Assembly: GCF_009932555.1 (NCBI RefSeq)
Contig: NZ_BLJO01000002.1
Coordinates: 687,249-751,248, forward strand
DNA length: 64,000 bases
Direction: 5' to 3'
Source of the DNA: Steroidobacter agaridevorans
GTDB lineage: Bacteria > Pseudomonadota > Gammaproteobacteria > Steroidobacterales > Steroidobacteraceae
Shown here: in pieces, positions 17,031 through 27,438 of the stretch
Position numbering within the stretch: the stretch's first letter is position 1
Layout: the number at the start of each line of letters is the position of its first letter
The notes under the pieces: model-generated
Databases searched by the model: none
Seen by the model: the letters and a program-made list of their open reading frames with translations, nothing else
What the model was told of the DNA's origin: nothing
Program-made: the position numbers and the translations under genes

Positions 17031-18134
17031 ATGCGACCACCATCGATCAATTGCCGAACCACCGCGGGCTTGCGCGTCGTCGCGATGGGCGCGCTGGCAG
17101 CGCTGCCCGCGAGCAACCTGCTCGCCGCCGAGGTGGATTTGCCGCCCGTGTCGGTCGGCGCCGGCGTGCGCTCGAGCTTCACGTACTCCGATCCGGACTT
17201 TGGCGATGAGGTCAGCGACTTCGAGCTGAACAGCGCGCGCATCTACATCAGCGGCAAAGTGACCGAGAACATCAGCTTGATGTTCAACACCGACTACAAC
17301 GCAGGGGGCGCGACGCCGGAATCGGTGCGCGTCATCGACGCCGTCGCGCAATTCTCGTTCTCGGATGAATTCAACATCTGGGCCGGCCGTTTCCTGCCAC
17401 CGAGCGACCGCGCCAATCTTTACGGCCCCTATTACGCAAATCACTGGGGCGTGTATCGCGACGGCGTCCAGGACGGCTATCCGTTCGAGACCGAAGGCCG
17501 CAACGACGGCGTGATGTATTGGGGTCAGTTCGGTATCGCGAAGGTCTCCGCCGGCGCCTTCGATGTGCAAGGCCTCACCAAGGGCAGCTCGGACGTGCTG
17601 TACGCGGGCCGCGTGCAGCTGGATTTCTGGGACCCGGAGAGCGGCTATTACCTGAACAGCACCTACTACGGCGAGAAGGATCTGCTGGCGGTCGGCGTCG
17701 CGGCTCAAACAGCGGCCGGCGACAACGCCTACTCCGTCGACTTTCTGCTGGAAAAGAAGCTGGCCAACAGCGGCGTCGTGACGATCGAGGCGGAATACGC
17801 CAAGTATGACGGCCTGGGCGGCTACCCCTCGCCAGTGTCCAACATCAATGTCCCCATCCCGTACGACTCGAGCGACGGTTACTACCTGCTCGGCGCCTAC
17901 GTGTTTCCGCAAACCGTCGGCATCGGCAAGTTCCAGGTGCTCGCGAAGTACGGCGAGGCGACCTACGACTACGGCTTCGCCGAGCTCGATCAAACCACGA
18001 GCGAGTTGAACCTGACGTATCTGATCAAGGACTTCAACGCGCGCGTCACGCTGTTCTACATCGACTCCAGCTTCGACCCCAATCTCGGCCTCGACGGCAA
18101 GCAGATGGGCGTCGGCCTGCAGGTTCAGATCTAG
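17031..18134 (+). CDS. Outer-membrane porin of the urea uptake operon (phosphate-selective porin O/P-like)
   Basis: This 367-residue beta-barrel has a signal peptide (GALAALPASNLLAAEV) and alternating hydrophobic strands ending in the typical C-terminal pattern (MGVGLQVQI). The segments FELNSARIYISGKVTENISL and FNIWAGRFLPPSDRANLYGP are typical of the OprO/OprP-like group. It is the first gene of the urt cluster, 29 bases before urtA, so it probably forms the outer-membrane channel for urea or short amides. The start at 17031 follows AGGGA. A longer frame upstream overlaps the kinase gene on the other strand and is rejected. Confidence 0.85.
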   Translation: MRPPSINCRTTAGLRVVAMGALAALPASNLLAAEVDLPPVSVGAGVRSSFTYSDPDFGDEVSDFELNSARIYISGKVTENISLMFNTDYNAGGATPESVRVIDAVAQFSFSDEFNIWAGRFLPPSDRANLYGPYYANHWGVYRDGVQDGYPFETEGRNDGVMYWGQFGIAKVSAGAFDVQGLTKGSSDVLYAGRVQLDFWDPESGYYLNSTYYGEKDLLAVGVAAQTAAGDNAYSVDFLLEKKLANSGVVTIEAEYAKYDGLGGYPSPVSNINVPIPYDSSDGYYLLGAYVFPQTVGIGKFQVLAKYGEATYDYGFAELDQTTSELNLTYLIKDFNARVTLFYIDSSFDPNLGLDGKQMGVGLQVQI

Positions 18135-18163
18135 TCCCCACTCTTCCCTTCGGAGAAACATTC

Positions 18164-19453
18164 ATGCGTAAAACAAACCCGGGCGGACTGAAGCAACTTG
18201 CAGCCGCCATCGCTCTCATGTCCGCCATGGCGGCGCAAGCGGCCGACACCATCAAGGTCGGCGTGTTGCATTCGCTGTCGGGCACGATGGCGATCTCGGA
18301 AACGACGCTCAAAGACACCGTCCTCATGCTCATCGACGAGCAGAACAAGAAAGGCGGCGTCATGGGCAAGAAGCTCGAAGCCGTGGTGGTCGATCCAGCT
18401 TCCAACTGGCCGCTGTTCGCCGAGAAGGCCGAGCAGCTGCTGGTGAAGGACAAAGTGTCGGTCGTGTTCGGCTGCTGGACCTCGGTCTCACGCAAGTCCG
18501 TGCTGCCGGTGTTCGAGAAGAACAATGGCTTGCTGTTCTATCCGGTGCAGTACGAGGGCGAGGAATCGTCCAAGAACGTGTTCTACACCGGCGCCGCGCC
18601 CAATCAGCAGGCGATTCCCGCCGTCGATTACCTGATGAACGAAGTGGGCGTGAAGCGCTGGGTGCTGGCCGGCACCGACTACGTGTATCCGCGCACCACC
18701 AACAAAATCCTCGAAGCGTACTTGAAGGCCAAGGGCGTCAAGGACGAGGACATCATGATCAACTACACGCCCTTCGGGCACTCCAACTGGCAGCGCATCG
18801 TCGCTGACATCAAGAAATTCGGCTCAGCGGGGAAAAAGACCGGCGTCGTCTCCACCATCAACGGCGACGCCAACGTGCCGTTCTACAAGGAGCTCGGCAA
18901 TCAGAAGATCTCGGCCGAGGACATTCCGGTGGTGGCCTTCTCGGTCGGCGAGGAAGAGCTCTCGGGCATCGACACCAAGCCGCTGGTCGGCCATCTCGCC
19001 GCCTGGAACTATTTCATGAGCGTCGACACGCCGGCGAACGCCGAGTTCATCAAGAAGTGGCGCGCCTTCATCAAGAACAACAAGCGCGTCACCAACGACC
19101 CGATGGAAGCGCACGTGATCGGCTTCAACATGTGGGTCAAGGCGGTGGAAAAGGCCAAGAGCACCGAGGTCGGTAAGGTGATCGACGCCATGGTCGGCAT
19201 CGAAGTGCCGAACCTGAGCGGCGGCACCGCCAAGATGCTGCCGAATCATCACCTCACCAAGCCGGTGCTGATTGGCGAAGTGCGCGCCGACGGTCAGTTC
19301 GACACCGTCTGGCAGACCGAAGGATTGGTGCCGGGCGACGCGTGGTCCGACTACTTGCCGGGCAGCAAGGACATCGAGGCGGACTGGGTGAAGCTCAAGT
19401 GCGGCAACTACAACACCAAGACCATGAAGTGCTCCGGACAGAACTACGAGTAA
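18164..19453 (+). CDS. urtA: Urea ABC transporter substrate-binding protein UrtA
   Basis: UrtA is the periplasmic urea receptor of the UrtABCDE high-affinity transporter. The 429-residue protein has a signal peptide (LAAAIALMSAMAAQAAD) followed by the characteristic TIKVGVLHSLSGTMAISE start of the mature family. VFGCWTSVSRKSVLPVFE and YPVQYEGEESSKN are signature segments of urea and short-chain amide receptors. GGAG upstream supports the start. It lies between the porin and urtB in one transcription unit. Confidence 0.97.
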   Translation: MRKTNPGGLKQLAAAIALMSAMAAQAADTIKVGVLHSLSGTMAISETTLKDTVLMLIDEQNKKGGVMGKKLEAVVVDPASNWPLFAEKAEQLLVKDKVSVVFGCWTSVSRKSVLPVFEKNNGLLFYPVQYEGEESSKNVFYTGAAPNQQAIPAVDYLMNEVGVKRWVLAGTDYVYPRTTNKILEAYLKAKGVKDEDIMINYTPFGHSNWQRIVADIKKFGSAGKKTGVVSTINGDANVPFYKELGNQKISAEDIPVVAFSVGEEELSGIDTKPLVGHLAAWNYFMSVDTPANAEFIKKWRAFIKNNKRVTNDPMEAHVIGFNMWVKAVEKAKSTEVGKVIDAMVGIEVPNLSGGTAKMLPNHHLTKPVLIGEVRADGQFDTVWQTEGLVPGDAWSDYLPGSKDIEADWVKLKCGNYNTKTMKCSGQNYE

Positions 19454-19463
19454 TGGGTCCGCG

Positions 19464-21155
19464 GTGACAAACATCAGTTGCACGTTGTTCGCGGTCCCGG
19501 GCGCAAGTCCGGGACCGCTGTTCCTTGCCCGCCGCGCATTGGGGTGGCTCGCGCTCCTCCTGGTCGTCGGGATGCTCGCGCGCCCAGCTGCCGCTGCCGA
19601 GTCGACTTCATTCGAGCAGGCGCTCGGCCATCTCGCGACGGCCAACTTCAAACAAAAGGAACGCGCCGTCGGCGAGTTGCTCGACGCTCGCCATGCCAAC
19701 ACGCGCGCCGTGCTGAACGCGTTGCTCGAAGGCACTCTCTATTATCGAAAAGACGACAGGCGCGTGTTCATCGCCGCTGCGCAGGATGCGAGCTTGCGAT
19801 TACTAGACCCGCTCACGATGTCCGACGCAGGCACCGCCGAGGCGTCCGACTACACCAAGATCACGACCAACAACCAGTTGCGTAAAACATTGAAGAGCGC
19901 GTTGGCCAGCTTCGACCTGGCCGATCCCGACGCGAATGTGCGACTGGCCGCCGTGAACGAGCTAATGCGCTCTCTGGATGCGGACAGCGTTTCGATCCTG
20001 CGTGCGCGCCAAAGCTCCGAAAAGAACGATGCGGTCCGTACTGCCATCAGCACCGGCCTGGCCATCGCAGATCTGGATAGCGCGGATGCCGCCGTTCGGC
20101 TGGCCGCCGTCGAACAACTCGAAGGCAGCCTGAATCCCGAAGCCTTCAACCGGCTCAGCGCCCTCGTGACCAAGGCCGACGACGGCAGCTACGCAGAGCC
20201 GGATGAGAACGTGCGAAACGCGGCGCGCGCCGCGCTCAACGAGATCGACAACTGGCGGAGCTTCTATCGCACGCTGGAAACATTGTTCTTCGGCCTGAGC
20301 CTGGGCTCGGTGCTGGTGTTGGCTGCGATCGGGCTTGCCATCACCTTCGGCGTCATGGGCGTCATCAACATGGCGCACGGCGAGTTGATGATGCTCGGCG
20401 CCTACACCACTTACGTGATTCAGCTGCTGATGCCGCAACACATTGGCGCCTCGGTGCTGGTCGCGATACCGGTCGCTTTCTTGGTTGCGGGCGGCGTCGG
20501 TGTCCTGATCGAGCGTGGCATCATGCGCTTCCTGTATGGCCGCCCCCTGGAAACATTGCTGGCCACCTTCGGCGTCAGCCTGGTGCTGCAGCAGATCGTG
20601 CGCGACATCTTCACCGCCAACAATCGCCCCGTGGAAACCCCGGCGTGGATGGCCGGTTCGCTGCAGATCAACGAAGCGTTCTCGATCACTTACAACCGGC
20701 TCTACGTCGTGCTGTTCATGCTGATCGTGTTCGCGATCCTGCAACTGGTCCTGAAGAAGACTTCGCTCGGCCTGAAAGTGCGGGCAGTGGCGCAAAATCG
20801 CGCGATGGCGAAATCCATGGGCGTGCGCACCGAGTGGGTGGACGCGCTCACGTTCGGGCTGGGCTCGGGCATCGCCGGCGTCGCCGGCGTCGCACTGAGC
20901 CAGCTCACCAACGTCGGGCCGAATCTCGGCCAGAGCTACATCATCGATTCGTTCATGGTCGTCGTGTTCGGCGGCGTGGGCAATCTCTGGGGCACGCTCA
21001 TCGGCGGTATGTCGCTCGGCGTCGTGAACCAGGCGCTCGAACCGTACGCGGGCGCCGTCCTCGCGAAGATCCTCGTGCTCATCGCGCTGATCCTGTTCAT
21101 CCAGCGACGCCCGCGTGGCCTCTTTCCGCAGAAAGGCCGGGCCGCCGAGAATTAA
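19464..21155 (+). CDS. urtB: Urea ABC transporter permease UrtB
   Basis: This 563-residue inner-membrane permease of the branched-chain amino acid type has a signal sequence, then a periplasmic N-terminal region (about residues 50-265), which many proteobacterial UrtB proteins carry, then eight or so membrane helices from residue 270. The segments GLAITFGVMGVINMAHGELMMLGAY and VFGGVGNLWGTLIGG identify the family. The start is a GTG ten bases after urtA, without a strong ribosome site, which suggests coupled translation. Confidence 0.94.
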   Translation: MTNISCTLFAVPGASPGPLFLARRALGWLALLLVVGMLARPAAAAESTSFEQALGHLATANFKQKERAVGELLDARHANTRAVLNALLEGTLYYRKDDRRVFIAAAQDASLRLLDPLTMSDAGTAEASDYTKITTNNQLRKTLKSALASFDLADPDANVRLAAVNELMRSLDADSVSILRARQSSEKNDAVRTAISTGLAIADLDSADAAVRLAAVEQLEGSLNPEAFNRLSALVTKADDGSYAEPDENVRNAARAALNEIDNWRSFYRTLETLFFGLSLGSVLVLAAIGLAITFGVMGVINMAHGELMMLGAYTTYVIQLLMPQHIGASVLVAIPVAFLVAGGVGVLIERGIMRFLYGRPLETLLATFGVSLVLQQIVRDIFTANNRPVETPAWMAGSLQINEAFSITYNRLYVVLFMLIVFAILQLVLKKTSLGLKVRAVAQNRAMAKSMGVRTEWVDALTFGLGSGIAGVAGVALSQLTNVGPNLGQSYIIDSFMVVVFGGVGNLWGTLIGGMSLGVVNQALEPYAGAVLAKILVLIALILFIQRRPRGLFPQKGRAAEN

Positions 21156-21157
21156 AC

Positions 21158-22282
21158 ATGCAGACATCTCATCCAGCGATCCGACTTCTCGCCGGCGAGC
21201 GCGGCACGCAAGTGTTTCTTGCGTTGCTGCTGACTGTCGGCGTCGCCGCGCCAATCATGCACCTCGCATTTCCGGAAGGCTCGGCCTTGCACCTGTCCAG
21301 CTACACGATGACGCTCATGGGCAAGTACATGACCTATGCCCTGCTCGCCATCGCCGTGGACCTGGTCTGGGGCTATTGCGGCATCTTGAGCCTCGGACAC
21401 GCAGCGTTCTTCGCACTCGGCGGCTACGCGATGGGCATGTATCTGATGCGGCAGATCGGCACGCGCGGCGTCTATGGCGATCCGGTGCTGCCCGACTTCA
21501 TGGTGTTCCTGAATTGGCAGGAGCTGCCGTGGTTCTGGCACGGCTTCGATATGTTCTGGTTTGCCGCGCTCATGGTCATCGTCGTGCCCGGGCTGCTGGC
21601 ACTGGCATTCGGATGGCTGGCGTTTCGTTCGCGCGTCACCGGCGTGTATCTGTCGATCATCACGCAAGCGCTGACCTACGCGCTGATGCTCGCCTTCTTC
21701 CGCAACGACATGGGCTTTGGCGGCAACAACGGCCTGACGGACTTCAAAGACATCCTCGGCGCGAATATCAACGCGCCCGGAACTCGGGTCGCATTGTTTG
21801 TAGCCTCGGCGGTCGCGCTCGGTCTCGGCTATCTCGCCTGCCGTTACATCACCTTGTCACGTGCCGGTCGGGTGGTACAGGCGATTCGCGACGCCGAAAG
21901 CCGAACCCGATTCATCGGCTATCGCGTCGAGTCATACAAGCTGTGGGTGTTCGCATTCTCTGCGGTGCTCGCCGGTATTGCCGGGGCGCTGTACGTGCCG
22001 CAGGTCGGCATCATCAATCCCAGCGAATTCCAGCCCATCAACTCCATCGAGATCGTCATCTGGGTGGCGGTGGGTGGCCGCGGAACCTTGTATGGCGCGG
22101 TCGCGGGCGCTGTGCTCGTGAACTACGCGAAAACTTATTTCACCGCCACCATCCCCGAGCTGTGGCTGTACGCGCTGGGCACGCTGTTCGTGATCGTCAC
22201 GTTGTTCCTGCCGAAGGGCGTCGTCGGGCTCGCAGATAAATTCACGTCACGCGAGCCGGCTGCTCGAGCGGTGACCGCATGA
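21158..22282 (+). CDS. urtC: Urea ABC transporter permease UrtC
   Basis: This 374-residue second permease subunit begins two bases after the urtB stop. It has about ten membrane helices and the UrtC/LivM signature WGYCGILSLGHAAFFALGGY, then ALRDAESRTRFIGY-type cytoplasmic coupling helix residues (QAIRDAESRTRFIGYRVE) and WVAVGGRGTLYGAVAGA. Upstream in-frame extension into urtB is a reading-frame shadow. It pairs with UrtB to form the urea channel. Confidence 0.96.
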   Translation: MQTSHPAIRLLAGERGTQVFLALLLTVGVAAPIMHLAFPEGSALHLSSYTMTLMGKYMTYALLAIAVDLVWGYCGILSLGHAAFFALGGYAMGMYLMRQIGTRGVYGDPVLPDFMVFLNWQELPWFWHGFDMFWFAALMVIVVPGLLALAFGWLAFRSRVTGVYLSIITQALTYALMLAFFRNDMGFGGNNGLTDFKDILGANINAPGTRVALFVASAVALGLGYLACRYITLSRAGRVVQAIRDAESRTRFIGYRVESYKLWVFAFSAVLAGIAGALYVPQVGIINPSEFQPINSIEIVIWVAVGGRGTLYGAVAGAVLVNYAKTYFTATIPELWLYALGTLFVIVTLFLPKGVVGLADKFTSREPAARAVTA

Positions 22283-23106
22283 ACGCCACCACCGCTCTTC
22301 GTAACGGTTGGCAAAAGGTATTCGGCGCCGGAGCGAGAAGCGCTCGCCCAGCGCCCGGCGACACTTCGCACGGCACGATTCTGTATCTCGAAGACATCAG
22401 CGTCAGCTTCGATGGTTTCAAGGCGCTCAACGCACTGACCTTGTATATCGACGCCGGCGAGCTTCGTTGCATCATCGGGCCGAATGGCGCCGGCAAGACC
22501 ACGATGATGGACGTCATTACCGGCAAGACGCGCCCGGATGCCGGCTCGGCATGGTTCGGCCAGACCACCGACCTGCTGACATTGAGCGAGCCGCAGATCG
22601 CCGAAGCGGGCATTGGCCGGAAGTTTCAGAAACCCACCGTGTTCGAGCAGCACACCGTCATGGAGAACCTGGAGCTGGCGGTCGCCGGCACCAAGACGAT
22701 CTGGACGACGCTCGGTTCCCCGCTCGATCGCCGGCAACACGAACGTATCGAAGAGGTACTCGAAACCATTCGCTTGCAGGATCGCCGCAGCATGCGTGCC
22801 GGCATGCTTTCGCACGGCCAGAAGCAATGGCTGGAGATCGGCATGCTGCTCGCGCAGGAGCCGCGTCTGCTGCTCGTCGACGAACCGGTGGCCGGCATGA
22901 CGCCGCAGGAAGTGGAGCGCACCGCCGAGCTGTTGCTCTCGCTCGCGGGCAAACATTCCGTGATGGTCGTCGAACATGATATGGATTTCGTCCGCTCCAT
23001 CGCGCGCAGGGTCACCGTGCTGCACGAGGGCCACGTCCTGGCGGAAGGCACGATCGATGAAGTCCAGAACGATCCACGCGTCGTGGAAGTGTATCTGGGC
23101 GAGTGA
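22279..23106 (+). CDS. urtD: Urea ABC transporter ATPase UrtD
   Basis: This 275-residue LivG-type ATPase has Walker A GPNGAGKTT, an ABC-like signature in the LSHGQKQWLEIGM segment (HGQ replacing the usual SGGQ, common in UrtD), and Walker B RLLLVDEPVAGM followed by the H-loop. The ATG overlaps the urtC stop by four bases. It energises urea import together with UrtE. Confidence 0.96.
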   Translation: MNATTALRNGWQKVFGAGARSARPAPGDTSHGTILYLEDISVSFDGFKALNALTLYIDAGELRCIIGPNGAGKTTMMDVITGKTRPDAGSAWFGQTTDLLTLSEPQIAEAGIGRKFQKPTVFEQHTVMENLELAVAGTKTIWTTLGSPLDRRQHERIEEVLETIRLQDRRSMRAGMLSHGQKQWLEIGMLLAQEPRLLLVDEPVAGMTPQEVERTAELLLSLAGKHSVMVVEHDMDFVRSIARRVTVLHEGHVLAEGTIDEVQNDPRVVEVYLGE

Positions 23107-23118
23107 CAGAGACGAACG

Positions 23119-23811
23119 ATGCTGGAAATCCGACAGCTCAACCAGTTCTACGGCGGCAGCCACATTCTTTGGGATGTGGACCTGAGCATCGCCGCCGGCT
23201 CGTGCACCTGCCTGATGGGCCGCAACGGCATGGGCAAAACCACCCTGCTCCGCTGCATCATGGGCCTGCTGCCCGCGACCGGCGAGGTTTCCTATGACGG
23301 ACAGAACCTGAATCGACTCGCGGCCGATCGTCGCGCCGGCCTTGGCATCGGCTACGTCCCACAGGGGCGCGAAATCTTTTCGCAGCTGACGGTGGAAGAG
23401 AACCTTCGCATCGGCCTGTCGGCACGCAAGCGCAAAGTCCGCGATATTCCGGAACAGATCTTCGAGCTGTTTCCGGTGTTGAAGAAGATGCTACGTCGTC
23501 GCGGCGGCGACCTGTCCGGCGGCCAGCAGCAGCAACTCGCCATCGGCCGTGCGCTGGTTCTGGAGCCGCGTCTGCTGATCCTGGATGAGCCGACCGAAGG
23601 CATTCAACCCAACATCGTTCATGAAATCGGCGATATCATCCTGCGGCTCAACCACGAGGCGAACCTCACCGTGCTGCTGGTCGAACAGAAATTGCCTTTT
23701 GCCCGCCGCGTGGCGAGCGAGTTCCGCATCCTCGACAAGGGCCGGGTCGTCGCGGGCGGGAAGATTCCCGAGCTGACGGACGATTTGGTACGCCAGCACC
23801 TCACGGTATGA
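23119..23811 (+). CDS. urtE: Urea ABC transporter ATPase UrtE
   Basis: This 230-residue LivF-type ATPase has Walker A GRNGMGKTT, signature LSGGQQQQLAIGRAL and Walker B RLLILDEPTEGIQP, the last typical of UrtE. It starts 12 bases after urtD and its stop overlaps the ureD start by four bases, so transport and hydrolysis genes are on one message. Confidence 0.96.
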   Translation: MLEIRQLNQFYGGSHILWDVDLSIAAGSCTCLMGRNGMGKTTLLRCIMGLLPATGEVSYDGQNLNRLAADRRAGLGIGYVPQGREIFSQLTVEENLRIGLSARKRKVRDIPEQIFELFPVLKKMLRRRGGDLSGGQQQQLAIGRALVLEPRLLILDEPTEGIQPNIVHEIGDIILRLNHEANLTVLLVEQKLPFARRVASEFRILDKGRVVAGGKIPELTDDLVRQHLTV

Positions 23812-24626
23812 GCGCAGTCGGCGAGCAATCGCCAACGTCGGGATGGCGCGCACGGCTGGAACTGACGTTCGCCCGCGCCGCCGGACGAACACGCATTGTC
23901 GCGCGACGACATCACGGCCCGCTGCTCGTGCAGAGACCGTTCTATCCCGAGGGCGATGTTTGTCACGCTTACATCGTTCATCCACCCGGTGGCGTCGTGG
24001 GTGGCGACGAGTTGCAGTTGCACGTCGAAACAGGAAACGACGCGCACGCCTTGCTAACGACGCCGGCCGCGGCGAAGTTCTATCGCAGCGATGGCCGCAC
24101 GGCCCGACAGGAGCAGATTCTGCGTGCCGATGGAGCGACGCTGGAATGGTTACCGCAGGAAAGCATTTTCTATCCCGATGCCAGAGTGCGCAGTGTGACT
24201 CGCATCGAGCTGTCAGCGCGCGCCAGGTTCATCGGCTGGGAGATCGCCTGCCTCGGCCTGCCGGCTCGCAAGCAACCGTTCGATCGCGGCGAGCTGCGTC
24301 TGCACCTGGAATTGTGGGAAGCCGGCGCGCCGCTATTGATCGATCGGTTGCGCATTTCTGGAAGCACGGGCTGGGGCCTGGGCGGCCATGAGTCGATCGG
24401 AACATTGCTTGCCTATCCTGCGACACGCGTGACGGTCGACGCTGTCCGGAACGTGCAACCGCCGAATGTCGAACTCGGGGTCACGCTGGTAGATAACGTG
24501 CTGGTCTGCCGAGCGCTCGCCGCGCAGGCCGAGCCGATCAAGCGCGCGTTCGTCGAAGCCTGGAAAACATTGCGGCCCTCTTTGCTGGAGCGGCCGGCCG
24601 TGCCGCCCCGCATCTGGGCAACTTGA
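23808..24626 (+). CDS. ureD: Urease accessory protein UreD
   Basis: UreD (UreH) is the scaffold that binds apo-urease and receives UreF and UreG for nickel insertion. The 272-residue protein shows family signatures: [35 protein letters not shown] near residue 60, [11 protein letters not shown], and [14 protein letters not shown]. It overlaps urtE by four bases and is followed eight bases later by ureA. Confidence 0.96.
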   Translation: MSAVGEQSPTSGWRARLELTFARAAGRTRIVARRHHGPLLVQRPFYPEGDVCHAYIVHPPGGVVGGDELQLHVETGNDAHALLTTPAAAKFYRSDGRTARQEQILRADGATLEWLPQESIFYPDARVRSVTRIELSARARFIGWEIACLGLPARKQPFDRGELRLHLELWEAGAPLLIDRLRISGSTGWGLGGHESIGTLLAYPATRVTVDAVRNVQPPNVELGVTLVDNVLVCRALAAQAEPIKRAFVEAWKTLRPSLLERPAVPPRIWAT

Positions 24627-24634
24627 GACACGCC

Positions 24635-24937
24635 ATGGAACTGACACCAAGAGAGAAAGATAAACTGCTCATCTTCACCGCCGCGCTGCTCGCCGAGCGA
24701 CGCAAGGCTCGCGGCCTGAAATTGAATTATCCCGAGGCGGTCGCCTTGATCTCCGCCGCGATCATGGAAGGCGCGCGCGACGGCAAGACGGTTGCGGAGC
24801 TGATGAGCTATGGCGCCACCATCCTGACGCGCGACGACGTGATGGACGGCATTGCCGAAATGATCCCCGACGTCCAGGTCGAGGCCACGTTTCCAGACGG
24901 CACCAAGCTCGTGACCGTGCACCAGCCCATCGCCTGA
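24635..24937 (+). CDS. ureA: Urease gamma subunit
   Basis: This is the 100-residue small structural subunit of cytosolic urease (urea to ammonia and carbamate). It has the usual start [20 protein letters not shown], the [13 protein letters not shown] segment, and the ending [12 protein letters not shown]. Length and sequence are normal for three-subunit bacterial ureases. An in-frame TTG four codons upstream overlaps the ureD stop, but the ATG fits the family start. Confidence 0.98.
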   Translation: MELTPREKDKLLIFTAALLAERRKARGLKLNYPEAVALISAAIMEGARDGKTVAELMSYGATILTRDDVMDGIAEMIPDVQVEATFPDGTKLVTVHQPIA

Positions 24938-24959
24938 CGCAGATCGACGCGAGGACTTC

Positions 24960-25265
24960 ATGATACCCGGCGAAGTGTTTCCCGCGGACGGCGAGCTCGA
25001 GCTCAACGTCGGCCGCCCCACCGTCATCATCAAAGTGGCGAACACCGGCGATCGGCCGATACAGGTCGGCTCGCATTATCACTTCTTCGAAACCAACACG
25101 GCGCTGCGCTTCGACCGAGCGGCGACGCGAGGCTTTCGCCTGAACATCGCCTCCGGGACCGCGGTCCGCTTCGAGCCCGGCCAGGAGCGCGAAGTGGAGC
25201 TGGTTGCGTACGACGGCGATCGCGTGGTGTATGGATTCAATCAAAAGGTGATGGGCAAGTTATGA
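24960..25265 (+). CDS. ureB: Urease beta subunit
   Basis: A 101-residue structural subunit with the typical [16 protein letters not shown] start and the [11 protein letters not shown] motif, ending in [16 protein letters not shown] precedes the start. The stop overlaps the ureC ATG by four bases, so stoichiometric translation is likely. Confidence 0.98.
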   Translation: MIPGEVFPADGELELNVGRPTVIIKVANTGDRPIQVGSHYHFFETNTALRFDRAATRGFRLNIASGTAVRFEPGQEREVELVAYDGDRVVYGFNQKVMGKL

Positions 25266-26965
25266 CCTCCATCGGCCGGACCGCCTATGCCGAGATGTAC
25301 GGGCCCACCACGGGCGACCGCGTGCGCCTGGGCGACACCGAATTGATCGTCGAGGTCGAGCGCGACCATACGATCTACGGCGAGGAAGTGAAATTCGGCG
25401 GCGGCAAAGTCATCCGCGACGGCATGGGCCAGAGCCAGCGCACCGCCGCCGACGTCGTCGACACCATCATCACCAACGCGCTGATCATCGACCATTGGGG
25501 CATCGTCAAGGCCGACATCGGCATCAAGGATGGGCGCATCGTCCGCGTCGGCAAGGGCGGCAATCCGGATGTGCAACCGGGCGTCGACATCGTGATTGGC
25601 GCCGGCACCGAAGTGATCGCCGGCGAAGGGCTCATCGCAACGCCGGGGGCGATCGATTCGCACATTCATTTCATCTGCCCGCAGCAGGTCGACGAAGCAT
25701 TGATGTCCGGCATCACGACCATGATCGGTGGCGGCACCGGTCCCGCGACCGGCACGAACGCGACCACGTGCACCTCGGGCCGTTGGTATATCGAGCGCAT
25801 GTATCAGGCCGTCGAGGCGCTGCCGATCAACTTCGGATTGCTCGGCAAGGGCAACGCGAGTCTGCCCCGCCCGCTCGAGGAACAAATCGAAGCGGGCGTC
25901 ATGGGATTGAAGCTGCACGAGGATTGGGGCACGACACCGGCGGCCATCGATAATTGCCTCGCCGTTGCCGACCGATACGACGTGCAGGTCGCCATCCATA
26001 CGGACACGCTCAATGAGTCCGGTTTCGTCGAAGACACGATCGCCGCGTTCAAGGGACGTGCGATTCATACCTATCACACCGAGGGCGCCGGTGGCGGTCA
26101 TGCGCCGGACATCATCAAGGCTTGCGGCGAAGCCAACGTGCTGCCCTCCTCGACCAATCCAACTCGTCCCTATACGGTCAACACCATCGACGAGCATCTC
26201 GACATGCTGATGGTGTGCCATCACTTGGATCCCGGCATTGCCGAGGACGTCGCGTTCGCCGAATCGCGCATCCGCCGCGAGACAATTGCCGCAGAGGATA
26301 TCCTGCACGACCTGGGCGCCTTTTCGATGATCTCGTCCGACTCCCAGGCCATGGGCCGCGTTGGCGAAGTCATCACACGCACCTGGCAGACGGCGCACAA
26401 GATGAAAGTGCAGCGGGGCTCGCTGGCGCCGGACACGGCACGCAACGATAACTTTCGCGTGCGTCGCTATCTCGCCAAGTACACGATCAATCCAGCCCTG
26501 ACGCACGGTGTGGCGCATGAAGTCGGATCGATCCAGGCCGGCAAGCTCGCCGACATCGTGCTGTGGCGCCCGGCGTTCTTCGGCGCGAAGCCCGCGATGA
26601 TCATCAAAGGCGGCATGATCGTCGCCGCTCCCATGGGCGACCCGAATGCGTCAATTCCTACGCCGCAGCCCGTGCACTATCGTCCGATGTTTGGCGCGCT
26701 CGGTCGGGCTCGGTCCGCCACGTCTGTGAGTTTTGTTTCCAAGGCCGCGCTGGAGAACGGCATGGCCGAGCGCTTGAAGCTCGATAAGCGCTTGGTCGCC
26801 GTGCAGGGAACGCGTACTGTGCGCAAGCGCGATCTGGTGCTGAACGACTATCAGCCGACGATCGATGTGGATTCGCAAACGTACGAAGTGCGCGCCGACG
26901 GCCAGCTGCTCACCTGCGAGCCGGCGAAAGCGTTGCCGCTGGCGCAGCGATATTTCCTGTTCTGA
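25262..26965 (+). CDS. ureC: Urease alpha (catalytic) subunit
   Basis: The 567-residue nickel metalloenzyme subunit carries all expected active-site residues at standard numbering: H134 and H136 (DSHIHF), carbamylated K217 and H219 (GLKLHEDWG), H320 ([10 protein letters not shown]) and D360 (SSDSQAMGR). The mobile-flap cysteine region is present in the same HHL segment. Nothing suggests loss of function. It lies in the order ureD-A-B-C-E-F behind urtABCDE, so imported urea is hydrolysed by the co-expressed enzyme. Confidence 0.99.
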   Translation: MTSIGRTAYAEMYGPTTGDRVRLGDTELIVEVERDHTIYGEEVKFGGGKVIRDGMGQSQRTAADVVDTIITNALIIDHWGIVKADIGIKDGRIVRVGKGGNPDVQPGVDIVIGAGTEVIAGEGLIATPGAIDSHIHFICPQQVDEALMSGITTMIGGGTGPATGTNATTCTSGRWYIERMYQAVEALPINFGLLGKGNASLPRPLEEQIEAGVMGLKLHEDWGTTPAAIDNCLAVADRYDVQVAIHTDTLNESGFVEDTIAAFKGRAIHTYHTEGAGGGHAPDIIKACGEANVLPSSTNPTRPYTVNTIDEHLDMLMVCHHLDPGIAEDVAFAESRIRRETIAAEDILHDLGAFSMISSDSQAMGRVGEVITRTWQTAHKMKVQRGSLAPDTARNDNFRVRRYLAKYTINPALTHGVAHEVGSIQAGKLADIVLWRPAFFGAKPAMIIKGGMIVAAPMGDPNASIPTPQPVHYRPMFGALGRARSATSVSFVSKAALENGMAERLKLDKRLVAVQGTRTVRKRDLVLNDYQPTIDVDSQTYEVRADGQLLTCEPAKALPLAQRYFLF

Positions 26966-26967
26966 AG

Positions 26968-27438
26968 TTGACCTCTGTGCTGAATATCACTCGAAAGCTG
27001 CCCGCCTCCACGACGCCTGCTGACGTGAAGCTCGTGCTGCCGTTTCAATTGCGGAACAAGAGCCGTCTGCGCACCACCTTGGATACTGGCGAAGAAGTGG
27101 GCCTGATCCTCGAGCGTGGATCGATCCTGCGCGGCGGAGATCTGTTGCTTGCGGAGGATGGCCGCGTCGTGGAAGTCGTCGCGGAGCCCGAGACGGTTTC
27201 GACAGTGCGCGCCTCCGAGCCGCTGGCGCTGTGTCGGGCGAGCTATCATCTGGGCAATCGACACGTCGCGCTGCAGATCGGCCCTGGCTGGGTTCGTTAT
27301 CAACACGATCACGTGCTCGACGAAATGGTCCGCGGCCTGGGTCTTGCCGTCACAATCGAAGAAGCGCCTTTCGAGCCCGAGGCTGGCGCCTATGGTGGGC
27401 ACTCGCATTCCGCACTTGCTCCGCATGCGCTCGGGTAG
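26968..27438 (+). CDS. ureE: Urease accessory metallochaperone UreE
   Basis: UreE delivers nickel to the UreG/F/D complex. The 156-residue protein has the UreE N-terminal fold ([23 protein letters not shown]) and the conserved metal site [12 protein letters not shown] around residue 90. Its tail is short ([14 protein letters not shown]) rather than the long poly-His seen in some bacteria. The start is uncertain: TTG at 26968 or GTG at 26977, both within a few bases of the ureC stop. Confidence 0.94.
   Translation: MTSVLNITRKLPASTTPADVKLVLPFQLRNKSRLRTTLDTGEEVGLILERGSILRGGDLLLAEDGRVVEVVAEPETVSTVRASEPLALCRASYHLGNRHVALQIGPGWVRYQHDHVLDEMVRGLGLAVTIEEAPFEPEAGAYGGHSHSALAPHALG

Noticed and set aside
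20645-21157. Long upstream extension of the urtC frame
   Set aside because: It is inside urtB in another frame; homologues start at the ATG 21158.
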